The notes beneath the pieces were generated by a model. The model did no database searches. It had not been told where the DNA came from and worked only from the letters and a program-made list of their open reading frames with translations. Position numbers and translations under genes: made by a program. From Corticium candelabrum (taxonomy: Eukaryota > Porifera > Homoscleromorpha > Homosclerophorida > Plakinidae), in the NCBI RefSeq assembly GCF_963422355.1, contig NC_085089.1, positions 252,501 to 316,500 on the forward strand: a stretch of DNA of 64,000 bases. Direction: 5' to 3'. This document shows positions 48,921 to 63,699 of the stretch, piece after piece. Every line of letters begins with the position of its first letter. Position 1 is the first letter of the stretch.

Positions 48921-51900
48921 TAGACAGACAAACATGATAAACAGACAAACAAATAGACAGACAAACAGATAGACAAACAAACAAACAGACACACAAGCAC
49001 ATACACAGACAAACAGATAGACAGACAAATAAATACACAGACAAACAGATAGACAAACAAACAAACAGACAGACAAACAGATAAACAAACAAACATATAG
49101 ACAGACAAACAGATAAACAAATAGACAGACAAACAAATACACAGACAAACAGATAGACAAACAAACAAACAAACAGACAAACAGATAAACAGACAAACAT
49201 ATAGACAAACAAACAGATAAACAAATAGACAGACAAACAAATAAACAAACAAATAAACAAACAAACAAATAGACAGACAAACAGACAAACAGACAACAGA
49301 TGAACAAATAGACAGACAAACAGATAGACAGACAGACAAACAGACAAACAGATAAACAAATAGACAGACAAACAGAATAGAATATCTAGCACAGACATGT
49401 AATCACAGTTAGCAATGAATTTGTGTACACACTCTGTAATAACACTCACTGTAAAACATGCTTCTTCTATTACCAGTATCTTTAAATGTATAAAATCCAA
49501 AACAAACAAGGTCAATAGAAATAGACAAACAAGCACACACACACAGACAAATGCAAAACCACACTGATTTGTGGACACATACTCATACAATTTCATATTT
49601 CCATTACCTAAAGTCGCCTTCCAGGTTTTCTTGTTTGTAAACTAAGTGTACAATTGGTGACATTATTAACTTGTTGATAACAACTCCAACAAAGAAGTAG
49701 AGGTAGATAAGAACGGGACCAAAGTAGCCAATGCTGTTCCAACATTTGTATGTGTAGTAAATCACTGTGAATGGAGTGATGATCAACTTAGATGCAACCT
49801 TGTCACTCAATTTGAAAGTAAAGCGTTCCACATCTTGTGTTATACGTTGATCTCTAGATACAACAATACAGGACAGTCAGAGCTAAATAACAGAATAACC
49901 TAAAACAACAAAATAAACAAACAGATGAGCACACAGATGGACTAACAACCAGACAGACAGATGGACACACAGATGGACAAGCAAACAGACAGACAGATGG
50001 ACACACAGATGGACTAACAACCAGACAAACAGATGGACACACAGATGGGCAGACAAACAGACAGACAGATGAACACACAAATGGACAAACAAACAGACAA
50101 ACGTACAGATGAACACATAGATGGGCAAACAAACAAGCAAACAGATAAACACAGATGGACAAACAAGCAGACAGACAGATAAACACACAGATGGACAAAC
50201 AAACAGGCAAACAGATAAACACAGATGGACAAACAAACAGACAGACACATGAAGACACAGATGGACAAGCAAACAGACAAACGTACAGATGAACACATAG
50301 GTGGGCAAACAAACAGAAAACCAGACACACTAACAGATCAGCCACACATTCTGTTGACGCTCACATGTTGTCGAGTGTGGGATCCAATACATTGACATTG
50401 TAGTAGACAATGTCTGTACAGTAACTGTCGTGAAGATGATCGGTGAGATATTTCCTCCACATCACATGCAACCATCCGCACACAAACTGAATAAAGCTCC
50501 TACCCTGCAAACACAAAACAAACAACAAACACAACTTGAAACGATTGAGCAGTCACTGTTACCTTATTTTCATGTCATTACATTACATTAACTATTTAAC
50601 AAATAATTCGTGTAATTACCCGAGGCAAGGATATCCGGGCTAAAGGTATAGTAGTCATCCGACGTAAGACCGTATTTATAGTCGATTAGCACAGATGCAA
50701 ATGAAGCTATTCCGACCAATAGACGAGAAGTGGTGTCATTACCGACTAATAGATAAACGTGATGTCATCATGAGGCTCCACCTCTCCTTGTTTGGTACTA
50801 GTAGCTGCTAACGAGAATTCGGCCATCAGGCGTCCGTCCTGTACATGGTGTTTAGTCCTTTGCTTTACGAGTTTAACACATAGAAACAACGCCTCGTCTA
50901 CATTTGCATGTGCATGTTTTCTCACAACCAACCAGGCATCTGGAGAGCAAAGTTGCTGGATTCAGGCACCATGCCGTACGTGTAGCTGTACCTGACTTGT
51001 AACATTTTGCTTGTTCCACAGTGTTTCTGCATAGTGGTTCTGCAGTCTGACAGCTTCATATTTTGGTGTGCGTAGCCGAGCGGCGGCGGCGGTGTTGTTG
51101 CAAAAATCACTATTTACAGTGTCGTCTTCAACAGAAATTTTGGTGCTCTATGGGAATTTGCAAAGGGGAACGTGCATTGTCCATTACAGCCCGTCTGTTT
51201 ATCAGACAAAGCGACTGACCTGTAAGCACGCAAATCTGGAGACGCTTTGCACTTTGTTTAGCTAAACGAATGCATTGGAAACCTTAGCTGAGATGAGTGG
51301 GTTGGGCTAAAACCTCAGTTGTAAAACATTATCACGTGACTAGATATGTGATTACATACACCAGCTGAGGGTTTAGCACTGTAATGTGTTTCTCTATTCA
51401 TTCACTTTGTTATTGTTCACTCACTCACCATAGCTGCAGCTGTAATACAAATTGCTCCTTTCCACAAAACTGTCTTGAAGCCATTGGCATCCTTCCTCGT
51501 TAATACTCCATAAAACTGACTGGGAACTAGACCCGTGTAATAAATAGCAAATTGTTCTAAAAATCAACATAAAATGTTAAACTATACTGTATATTTGCAT
51601 GTTAGTTTTAAAATTTTTAGTTGCCTTGCGGTGCCAAACCACCTAACATTCATTCTTTCCGTTGCCATGACACCACTGTGGTCAGGACAGCAAGGCCTTA
51701 CCTCCAACAGCCAACAACAGCAGCACAATGAGAAGCAGTGTAGTTGTTTTGAGCCAACCAGGCATCATCACTCTCAAAATCCTCCACAATCGTTTAAGAA
51801 ATAATCGATCAAATCCCAATCTGCACGAAACAGAACTTCTCAACCAAGAAAATAAAAAATATCAAACGTAAAACAGTCCTAACCTACTCTTTCCATTACT

Positions 51901-51969
51901 CCTTCTGCGTACAGGATATCTGCGAGGACTTGACAAATCTGCCGCGTTTATAAGACCCACGTGCTCCAT
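44152..51969 (-). CDS. ABCD4: ABCD4-type half ABC transporter, complete
   Basis: Nineteen exons in transcription order: 51969-51884, 51820-51702, 51556-51429, 50504-50365, 49853-49608, 48809-48759, 48689-48647, 47967-47916, 47848-47724, 46861-46770, 46700-46623, 46561-46470, 45964-45854, 45673-45582, 45529-45458, 45395-45346, 44533-44457, 44398-44283, 44214-44152. All phases join, 610 aa (human ABCD4 about 606). N-terminal membrane helices, then the ABCD-type EGDFR loop; Walker [10 protein letters not shown], signature LSPGE (the ABCD4 variant of LSGGQ), Walker B with LLDEATSA, H-loop ISHR, and the GGGEW tail. In vertebrates ABCD4 exports cobalamin from lysosomes with LMBRD1. Head to head with COQ6. 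The intron after 48,647 starts GC (GC-AG). A second, decayed copy is at 25,032-33,289. Confidence 0.95.
46977..47155. repeat. (CAGA)n microsatellite in ABCD4 intron
   Basis: Tetranucleotide repeat with variants. Homology with the decayed unit 1 copy ends here, so it marks the duplication edge. Confidence 0.85.
48070..48505. repeat. (CAAATAAATAAA)n minisatellite in ABCD4 intron
   Basis: About 430 bp of AAAT/AAAC units. Reads as IYLF on the minus strand; not coding. Confidence 0.9.
48845..49378. repeat. (CAGA)n/(ACAAACAGAT)n repeat in ABCD4 intron
   Basis: A perfect CAGA block (48,847-48,915) followed by degenerate AAACAGATAGACA units. Not coding. Confidence 0.9.
49905..50335. repeat. Minisatellite of ACAGATGGACACACAGATGG-type units
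   Basis: Imperfect tandem units with some higher-order repetition, for example ACTAACAACCAGACA twice. Lies in the ABCD4 intron between 49,853 and 50,365. Confidence 0.85.
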
Positions 51970-52038
51970 AACAAAGTGTTGTTTATCCGGGATGTTTGAC
52001 AACAATCTTGTGTTCCCGGATATCCGTAGATCAAGTCC
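51970..52038. promoter_or_regulatory. Bidirectional ABCD4/COQ6 promoter, 69 bp between start codons
   Basis: ABCD4 starts at 51,969 on the minus strand and COQ6 at 52,039 on the plus strand. The gap contains CCGGGATGTTTG...TTCCCGGATATCCG but no TATA box. Such short divergent promoters usually drive both genes; the 5' UTRs must be very short or overlap the opposite coding sequence. Confidence 0.65.
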
Positions 52039-52487
52039 ATGCAACGATTTTTGTGTACGTCTGGAGGGCCGGTGCATTTTGATGTACTTGTTGCAGGAGG
52101 AGGACTGGTTGGTGCATGTTTGGCGTGCAGTCTGGGTGAGAATGCAACTATCGGTTGAGGGTGATGAGACCCCCCTGAAATGTGATGCTTTGCTACAATT
52201 GATCGATTGTGGCAGGAAGGTTATCAGTGTTGAAAGATAGGAAACTGGCTGTGTTGGAAGGACAGAAGTTAAAGTCTTTGGATAAATATTCGAAATCGTA
52301 TGTACCTGAGACGTACAGTAATCGTGTCAGTGCTATTACTCCAGGCTCGGCTGCCTTGCTAGACGGTGAGTGCGCACATGCAGAGAGTGGACAACTAAGT
52401 AATAAATATGGCAACCTGACAATCACACAGGCAAACATACGGACGGATACATGGACAGACTAAAGACAGACAGACAGAAGACAGACC

Positions 52488-52527
<40 letters not shown>

Positions 52528-54057
52528 AGACAGGCCTAGACAGACAGGCAGACACACAGTGTGATGACGATCATTTGATGCATACATATATTTGTTTGGA
52601 GGGACATGCAGCTAATGGAGATAAATGGTTTGAAATATGTAAAGAGGTTTTTGTATTTACAGAAATTGGGGTGTGGCAAGATATAAAGAAAACTCGATTC
52701 AAACAATTTAACAGAATGCAGGTGTGAGCTTTAACTGTCTCTTTTTTAGAAAGTTGTGATAAATTATTGAGTCTATATGTTTATCTCATAATTAATTAAT
52801 TAATTAATTAATTTTGTACTGTTGTGCCTTTGATTGTCGACCAGACTCTTGTAGAATGTGTTGCTCTAGGTGTGGGATGCATGCAGTGAGGCCCATATAT
52901 CTTTCAACTGTGATGATGTTGCTGCTCCACGTATGGGCTACATAGTGGAGAATGACGTCATAGTAGCTGCTCTGCACGAACGTCTGAAAAGTTTTCCCAA
53001 CATCGAGGTCTTGGAAGGAGTTCGCGTAGAAGCAATTCAATCAGACAACAAGGACAAGGTTAAATTCAATGAGCTAATTAAATGCGAGTGCAGGTAGGTG
53101 GGGAATCCCCATGCATTTGTCTTAACAATACGCATGCGCAATTGTGGCGCTTTTTTCTTGCTTTTAGAACGCACGTACCGGTATTGGCAATGTAGTTGAT
53201 GGAACTAATAAGACGATAAAATAATTAACTAAACTTTCTAATGCGGAAATGCAAGAGAAAAAGTGAGGTCCCACCGAGATTTGAACTCGGATCGCTGGAT
53301 TCAGAGTCCAGAGTGCTAACCGTTACACCATGGGACCAGACATGAGCTTTCGACGTTAAGATTTCTAATATGTTGTCGGTGTTTAGGCATCATGGCTGAG
53401 CTGCACATTGAGCAACAGTTCACTTCTCAACACAAAACTTCTAGTAAACTTTATTTATGTTTTGCTGTCCGGTGTTAGTCAAATTGTTTTTGGAAGATTG
53501 GTGCAGACGGAGCAACATCAACAGTGAGAAGGGCTGCAAATATGGAAAACTACTCGTACAGCTACAATCAGATGGCTGTTGTAGCAACACTCCAGCTGTC
53601 AGAAGTAATGATGTTAAATTATTGATAGCATCAGGAAAGTTAGAGACATTGATTTGTTTGCACATTATTTTATTTTATTTAATATTTAATTTATTTTATT
53701 TAATATTTAATTTATTTTATTTAATATTTTATTTTATTTAATATTTTAATATATATCAATTTATTTTATTTTATTTAATATTTTAATTTATTTTAATGTA
53801 TTTTATTTTATTTTATATTTTAATTTATTTAATTTGTTTTAATTTATTTTATTTTATTTAATATTTTAATTTATTTTAATGTATTTTATTTTATTTAATA
53901 TTTTAATTTGTTTTAATTTATTTTAATTTATTGTTATTAAGCAACTTTATTTAATTTATTTAATTTTTGTATCTGTATTTGATGTACAGTGTGATGTCTA
54001 AATGATGTGTTTATAAACGTGTACGTTTGTGTTGCTCTCAGTTTGTCTAGTTTGTCT

Positions 54058-54124
<67 letters not shown>

Positions 54125-55478
54125 CTGAAACCGTGGTCGTTGTTAGCCAAGTGACAATCTTACAGCTTGGCAAAGGTTCCTTCCATCTGGTCCAATAGCT
54201 TTGCTACCTGTGAGTGCATCAATTAAGAATACAAACAATCAAGTGGTTAAACATCTTATGTGAACTGTTTAGCTGTCTGAAAACGCATCCTCACTTGTGT
54301 GGAGCACATCACCTGATCATGCACGGTCTCTTTTGGAAATGTCGGGAGACAGTTTTGTTGATGCTGTTAATTCAGCTTTTGTAAGGACATAATGGAGTTT
54401 GCTTATTTGGATCAGCCATTCTGTTTTCCACCAGCTAGTCTGCCTGTTCATCTGTCTGTGTGTCTACCCATTCATTTGTCTGTCAGCTTGATTTGGGTCA
54501 TGCATTGCAGCAACTTCATTATTTATCCAACAATGTATTATAATTCGAATAACCAAACCTTTGATTTTGCCGACGAGTTTGGGCTATTTGTCTGTCTCTA
54601 TGCAGGGGCGTAGCGTGACCTCTAGAAATAGGGGGGCTAAACTTCACGATGCTACTGACCACGCCCATTTTATGGACACGCCTACTTTTATGGGCTTCAC
54701 GTTGACTGATATGGTAGAATCAGTGGCAGATCAAGACTGGAAGAAGAATGGTGTATATACTATATACAGCTTAGATCCTTACACATATTTGCAGTCCACA
54801 ATTTTAATGATCACGCCTACAAATGATGGGGCCATAGGCCGTCCTAGCCCATGCCACGCTACGCCCCTGCTTCATGTGTACAACTTTTGTGTTCAATATT
54901 TTCTTCGTATCATCAGCATGCAGTCTCATGTCTGTGACATCTGATGGTGTATATTGTAGTGTGAAGACTACCCAAGACATACATTTGTTGAGTCATCACT
55001 TGCAACTCTTAATGCAATCATACAAACAGTCGGTGGAGGTGGTAGGCAATGTCTACACTTTGTGCATGCTGTGGCACCTGACCATATCATCACTTGTACT
55101 GTCTTATAGCAAATCAAACGGTTTTCCAGCTTCCACCTTCTATATTGAATGTGACAGACAAAAGCAGAGCATCGTTTCCTCTCCATCTCGGCCACAGTCC
55201 GCAGTATGTTCGGAGGAGACTTGCTCTTATAGGGTAACTCACACAAGTCTGTGTATAGATTTTGTATGTAATATAATATAGATATTGTTAGTGATGCAGC
55301 TCATCGAGTGCATCCAATGGCAGGACAGGGAGTCAATTTAGGATTTTCGGATGTGCAGTGTCTTGCGAATCTGATAAAGGAAGCAGCAGGACAAGGACAA
55401 GATCTTGGTAGGTACACATGCACTGATGGCCGGAGTAATTAATCATGTATGTAGTGCTGTCATACCAAAAACACTCAA

Positions 55479-55556
<78 letters not shown>

Positions 55557-56148
55557 CATCAATGATATGTTATTAGGTTCTTTGCATTATCTACGTTCTT
55601 ATGAAAAAGAAAGGCTACAAAATGTTGTGCCAATGATGGCAGCAATCGACGGCTTGAACAGGCTCTTTACAACATCGGTTATTCCTCTTGTGTGGGCTCG
55701 GGCTCTTGGTTTACAATTAACCGATGCTTTTGCACCAGTAAAGGTAAGAAGAATTTTAATTAATAATTAATTAACCTTAGTTAAGTATGCGCAACATTAG
55801 GTTAGGAATCCAAGGCCCTCGGAGTCCACCTGATTGATAGCGCTGCGCGTGCGCTCTCACTTTAGCACGAAAAAAACTGGTTAGATGCCACCGAAGTGGC
55901 AATGCCTTAACCATATGTGTGTAGGTTGACGGTCAAAGACCGTTCTCGTCCTTATCGAGGGAGATGCTAACCTTCTCTCGGCTCATACAACACGATTACG
56001 CGAGTCGCGTGCGCGTATATAAGTATTCCTCTCACGTAGAAACGAAACTTGTGGGACCCATTGACGTCACCTGATGTATCACGCTTTTGTCGATTAACAT
56101 TCTATTAATGTTTACTAGCGAAGTATCATGGAATTCGCAATGAAGTAA
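52039..56148 (+). CDS. COQ6: COQ6, ubiquinone biosynthesis flavin monooxygenase
   Basis: Exons 52039-52135, 52216-52365, 52663-52721, 52870-53058, 53387-53443, 53497-53604, 54147-54209, 54273-54380, 54960-55032, 55110-55233, 55292-55407, 55577-55743, 56119-56148; phases join, 446 aa (human 468). The enzyme hydroxylates the quinone ring at C5 in coenzyme Q synthesis, on the inner face of the mitochondrial inner membrane. Motifs: N-terminal FAD site [24 protein letters not shown] with GYIVENDVI, the IGADG motif, the second FAD motif [20 protein letters not shown], ending FAMK. The start was chosen because an in-frame stop lies just upstream; the first residues are [10 protein letters not shown], a weak mitochondrial presequence. 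Intron 4 hosts an antisense tRNA-Gln gene and intron 8 a MITE. The donor of exon 9 has three phase-equivalent choices. Confidence 0.95.
53266..53337 (-). tRNA. tRNA-Gln (anticodon CTG)
   Basis: Minus strand, 72 nt. Acceptor stem GGTCCCA paired with TGGGACC, D-arm TGTAACGGTTAGCA, anticodon loop CTCTGAA (CTG, reads CAG), T-arm with GTTCAAAT. Very close to animal tRNA-Gln(CTG). Both internal promoter boxes are intact. It lies inside COQ6 intron 4, transcribed against the host gene. No intron in the tRNA. Confidence 0.97.
53665..53940. repeat. TTTATTTTATTTAATATT repeat
   Basis: A/T-only tandem repeat in COQ6 intron 6, followed by a (TG)n run at 54,064-54,121 in the same intron. Confidence 0.9.
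54603..54869. mobile_element. MITE with perfect 15-bp inverted ends, 267 bp
   Basis: Both ends are CAGGGGCGTAGCGTG. Subterminal GACCACGCCC motifs are repeated inside. Flanks CTCTATG and CTTCATG are similar but not identical, so the target duplication is not certain. Ends of the CAGGGGCGTAGC kind occur in hAT-type MITEs. Lies in COQ6 intron 8. Confidence 0.8.
55481..55554. repeat. (CA)n microsatellite, COQ6 intron 11
   Basis: Long CA run about 20 bp upstream of the exon 12 acceptor. Its length could influence splicing, which is inference. Confidence 0.85.
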
Positions 56149-56265
56149 GAGAAAGAACACAAACAGAAGACAAACAGTCAAGAGACTCGATAGACTCCAT
56201 CAACAGTCGGTATTCTGTTTCAAGGTCCACATTGTCTAATTGAAAGCTACTATTTGCCTTTTGTG
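56149..56265. terminator. Convergent COQ6/CCT4 3' ends
   Basis: Only 117 bp separate the COQ6 stop (56,148) and the CCT4 stop (56,266). Both 3' UTRs and polyadenylation sites must lie within or overlap here. No clear AATAAA was picked out for either gene. Confidence 0.5.
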
Positions 56266-56481
56266 TCATATTCTCTGGGCATTAACCTAGAGAACACAGT
56301 CAGTTGTAAGTTATGTATAACAATGTGTATGAGAGTGGAGATGCTTACAATATCATCAATCTTGAGAATGCTACGAACAGTTTCGGCAGCAAGCTCGAGT
56401 GCGCTTGTTGATACTAAGAGCGGTTGAACTACGTTCTCCTCCAGGATATTAGTAATTGTGCCCTGGATGTGCAAATAGAAG

Positions 56482-56552
<71 letters not shown>

Positions 56553-57800
56553 ACTCACCTTCCTGACATTGATTCCTGCAGTTTTCTCTCCATTCGCGTG
56601 TCTGTTTCTCAACTCGGTTACTGTTGATATTGGACTCAATCCTGCGTTCTCGGCAAGTGTGCAAGGAATCACCTCTAAGGCTTCAGCGAACGCTCGCACA
56701 CAGTAGGCCTCCATGCCAGTTAAAGAGTGAGAGTGTTCCATTAGCTTCTGTGCCACTTCAATTTCAGGAGCTCCACCACCTGCAATAATAGCCCTAAAAC
56801 ACAAGACATTTATGAGGCGCATTACACACACACACGCGCGCGCGCACCCGTGCGCGCATGCACACACACAGAAAGTGGTATTCACACTGACCGTTTCTTG
56901 ACCAGACATCTAATAACACACAATGCATCATGAATGGATCGTTCTGCTTCTTCTAGAACCAACTTGTTGGAACCTCTCACAACGAGGGTGACAGTACGAG
57001 TAGGTACAGATGGTCCAGTGATCTACGAACACACAAGAAATAGAACTACTACAGCAACTGAAAAACACGTCATCTCTTTCCAGTCTACTACAGGCATGCT
57101 CTCAATATATTAGACTATTGTATTGGAGGGATGTATCTCTCAATACACTAAACTATTGTATTGGAGGGATGCATCTCACAATACACTAGACTATTGTATT
57201 GGAGGGATGCATCTCACAATACTCTAACACTCTGATATGATGTTTCATACCCTGATTATTTTCCCATCTCCAGTTGCTGCAGTTTCCACCAATTCGGCGT
57301 TACCAAGAAAGTCGGGCGTAAAATGATCGACACTTGCAATCGGCCTACAGCCAACACTCTTGCATATAAACTCAATGTCGTCTCTCTCAATATCCTTGAT
57401 AGTCAGTATCTTCATCTTCGTCAGGAAATGAATGGCAAGATCACTCAAAGCATCCCTACAGTTAAAATTAACAGATAGCAGTGCACATGATGCATGAAAC
57501 ATCACTTTACCTCAGGATGCTCTTCTGTACAAGAAGGACATTACATCCTGCCTTCTTAATTGCCTTACATAATTCGAGGATATACTGACGTTCCTCACGA
57601 ACGATACGATCCATTTGAGTGTAATCAGATATGACTACTTGGTTTTCCATCTGAAACAGAATTTCAATTATCAAATATCAGACAAATAGGACAAGCTGGA
57701 AAACTGGAAACTGGAGATGATCTACACATGCCAATAATATTCAATGTGACATTAGTGTAGGTTACTCCGACATGCCGGCGTGTTCATGAGACAGATACGT

Positions 57801-57854
<54 letters not shown>

Positions 57855-58276
57855 TGTGTGCGCGCACGCCAGTATAATGCAAACTCAATGACCAAGCTGC
57901 TATAACTCCCATCTGTACATCACACAGACTGCATTACGTCAAATCGATGTTCATAGAACAGGCAAACGACTCACTAGCATATGACAGATTTGCCAAAGTC
58001 CAACGACATGGTGAGAACACAAAAACTACGAAAACCTCCAACACCTGTCTGCAAGTGCCTCTACTATGATATAACTTTTTCCAAATGTAAAGCATAAAAC
58101 ACACAACTGTAACGCCTGAATTTCAAAGCCTCAACTAGCAACACACATCATTCAGTTGTCTGTGATTGTCTTATAGAGTTTATGCTCTGACAGGTCAGTA
58201 AACACCACAATTCATAGACAATCTGCAATCTTGCCTGCCAACGTTTTATGTCTATCCATCCATCTGTCGGTCCACA

Positions 58277-58313
<37 letters not shown>

Positions 58314-60111
58314 TTTTGTCACTTAAATTTCACTAGTAAACAAACACTGTATGTGCACCTCTGTTACTAGTGTCTCCACCCATCCTCCCACCAACCAGCC
58401 TAGCCTCTCTATCCATCATCTATCCATCCACCCATCATGATAGAAAGTATCCTAACAACATTACATACATCCGTTTTAGGTGGTGACAGTTGAAATTGTA
58501 TGAGTCCAATCCGTGCCTTCTCCACACGAGTAACAGTGGGCGTGACAACCTTCTGTGTAAACACCAGTCCTTCAACCATCTCAGTATCATCAACCGTCCC
58601 ACTGAAAACACACAACATACACATAATATTCATCCTCGACGACTCATCAGCCATACCCGAGTTTCTTCACAACTTTGATGTCTCTGAGGTCAACGTTCGT
58701 TGACTGATCCGTGTTGATGACTTTCAACACGGCATCAACACACATGGGAGCCAACAATGGAGAATACTGAGACACCACCTACACACCACAATACAGTCAG
58801 TCAACCCATACACATACACCCGTGGTCCACACATTCAAGTCAATCTAATTTATAATTAATTTAAATAATTAATTATTTATAAAAATTAAAATACATAATT
58901 AATTAATTATTTATAAAAATAGCATACATAATTAATATATATATATATAATTAATAATTTATTTATAAAAATTAAAATACATAATTAAGTAATTATTTAT
59001 AAAAATTAAAATACATAATTAATTAATTATTTATAACAATTAAAATACATAATTAATTAATTATTTATAACAATTAAAATACATAATTAATTAATTAATA
59101 ATAAAAAATTAAAATACATCATTAATTTTAATTTACTATTTTATAAATCAATTCTGTTACTTTCGAGTTCAATGCTGTTGTAGCACTCTTGAGTAACGAT
59201 TCTCGATCGGTCAATTCAAGGGGTGTGGCCATGTCAGTAAGGATCTCAACAGCTTTGGCTGCTGCTTTTTGAAACGACTCAGAAACAGTAGTAGGATGGA
59301 TACCTGTAAGGTACATATGTACTACGTTACACTCAACACAAAATTACAAACGTGTCGAAACATTGTATAACTACATTGTAGCAATAAACTGTAGCAAATG
59401 ACATCATATCAACACTTAGTGATTGTTGTCATGTCATTGCTACATAGTTGTTCATATCATCCGATTTCAAAGTTGTATCAATTTATTGATATTAATTAAT
59501 TACAAATTTATTAGGTACAGTACTATGCACCTTTTTCTAGTAGTTTTTGAGCTTCAGCTAACAAGCTGCCAGCCAATATGACGACAGTCGTCGTTCCGTC
59601 TCCTGCCTCAACGTCCTGAGCCTTCGACAATTCAACTAACTAAACACAAACACTTGTAACATACATGACTTGCAACATCAACTATAAATATAAATAAAAA
59701 TTTGTTATATAATCACGTGACTATTTAGTTATCATTGAATTCAATCATTGTCTACCATTTTTGCTGCTGGATGTAGCACTTGCATTTCCTTTAGTATCGT
59801 TGCTCCGTCGTTTGTTATCGTGACGTCACCGTGTGGTCCTTGAATCTGTCAGACACACACACACACGTGCAATACACTGCTCCACGTGTTCTACCACGTG
59901 TTACCATTTTATCCATTCCTTTCGGTCCAAGACTCGTTCTGATCGCGTCGGCAACGGCTAGTACAACATGAAAACATTAAATCAATGATTGGAAGGTGTT
60001 GGAAAATTTGTGTAAAGCATCACCTTTTGCAGCTGAGATGTTACTCTCTCTGCATGCTGTCGGCTTCTCGCGATTCTGGAAATATTTTCTAACTTTCGAT
60101 TTGTCCGTCAT
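56266..60111 (-). CDS. CCT4: CCT4, chaperonin TCP-1 delta subunit
   Basis: Thirteen exons in transcription order: 60111-60024, 59957-59905, 59845-59756, 59639-59531, 59303-59161, 58778-58657, 58601-58469, 57650-57511, 57455-57251, 57022-56892, 56793-56559, 56462-56349, 56286-56266. Phases join, 527 aa (human 539). One of eight subunits of the cytosolic TRiC/CCT ring that folds actin, tubulin and other proteins with ATP. Motifs: [24 protein letters not shown], the ATPase signature [16 protein letters not shown], apical domain VEGLVFTQK and [21 protein letters not shown], and KIDDI near the end. The apical sequence [12 protein letters not shown] is typical of the delta subunit. It is complete and without lesions. 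Confidence 0.97.
56483..56551. repeat. (CA)n microsatellite, CCT4 intron
   Basis: CA run in the intron before the penultimate exon, ending 7 bp from a donor site. Other short CA/TG runs in CCT4 introns are at about 57,800-57,860 and 58,275-58,311. Confidence 0.85.
57099..57228. repeat. 38-bp tandem repeat, about 3.4 copies
   Basis: Units contain GACTATTGTATTGGAGGGAT, almost perfect, in the CCT4 intron between 57,022 and 57,251. Confidence 0.85.
58840..59125. repeat. AT-rich tandem repeat (AATTAATTATTTATAAAAAT-like units)
   Basis: Roughly 33-bp units with ATACAT motifs and a short (TA)n, in the CCT4 intron between 58,778 and 59,161. Confidence 0.85.
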
Positions 60112-60713
60112 TACTGCAAAACAATTGGTGATACGACGAAGATTGATGAGATATCGACAGATGGAAGCAAACGCGTTTATTGATATTTATAGGAATGCAA
60201 GTGTTGCGCGCTTGCGCGCGTTACAATATTACTGTATTACTGTAAATGCGCGCTTTTATTTGACAGAGCGATTTTGTTCGCTGAAAACACACAGAAATGA
60301 ATAATTTTAAGCAGCATGCAACTGTCTAGCTGCTACAAGTTAACAAGTAAACGCATTTGTAGTCCAGCATGTCGTATGTTATCACGTGGTTGTTATATGT
60401 ACATATCGAGATACTCTCTTTAGAATACGGCTCTACTTCTCTGTCATTTCTCGCACTCTAGAACGTCGGGCGCACGAGGCAGGGCACAGGTGACACGTGA
60501 CTGGCTGCAATAGTTCGCGCACGCGCAAGGTTCTCTAACACGTGTCAGATGAAAGAATTGCTACAGAAATCTACATGCAGTTACCTAGTGAACATGCAGA
60601 GAGGAGAACGAAGAGGCAAAACACTGCAGGAATTCAATAATTATAAAATACAAATTCATATCAATTAATTATTTATTTATTTATATAGCCAAAAGCATGA
60701 AAGTAATGACAAA
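60112..60713. promoter_or_regulatory. CCT4 promoter and RCC1-gene 3' flank
   Basis: Contains GC-rich NRF-1-like motifs (GCGCGCTTGCGCGC near 60,210; GCGCACGCGC at 60,517-60,526) and E-boxes (CACGTG near 60,373 and 60,495), which fit a housekeeping promoter for CCT4 on the minus strand. An AT-rich stretch at 60,640-60,690 is probably the 3' UTR of the RCC1-repeat gene. No coding exon seen. Confidence 0.45.
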
Positions 60714-63690
<2,977 letters not shown>

Positions 63691-63699
63691 ACAGAATCA

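Noticed and set aside
51992..52240. Longer upstream start for COQ6 in the frame beginning at 51,992
   Set aside because: That frame does not contain the FAD-binding motif; the correct frame has a stop just upstream of the ATG at 52,039.
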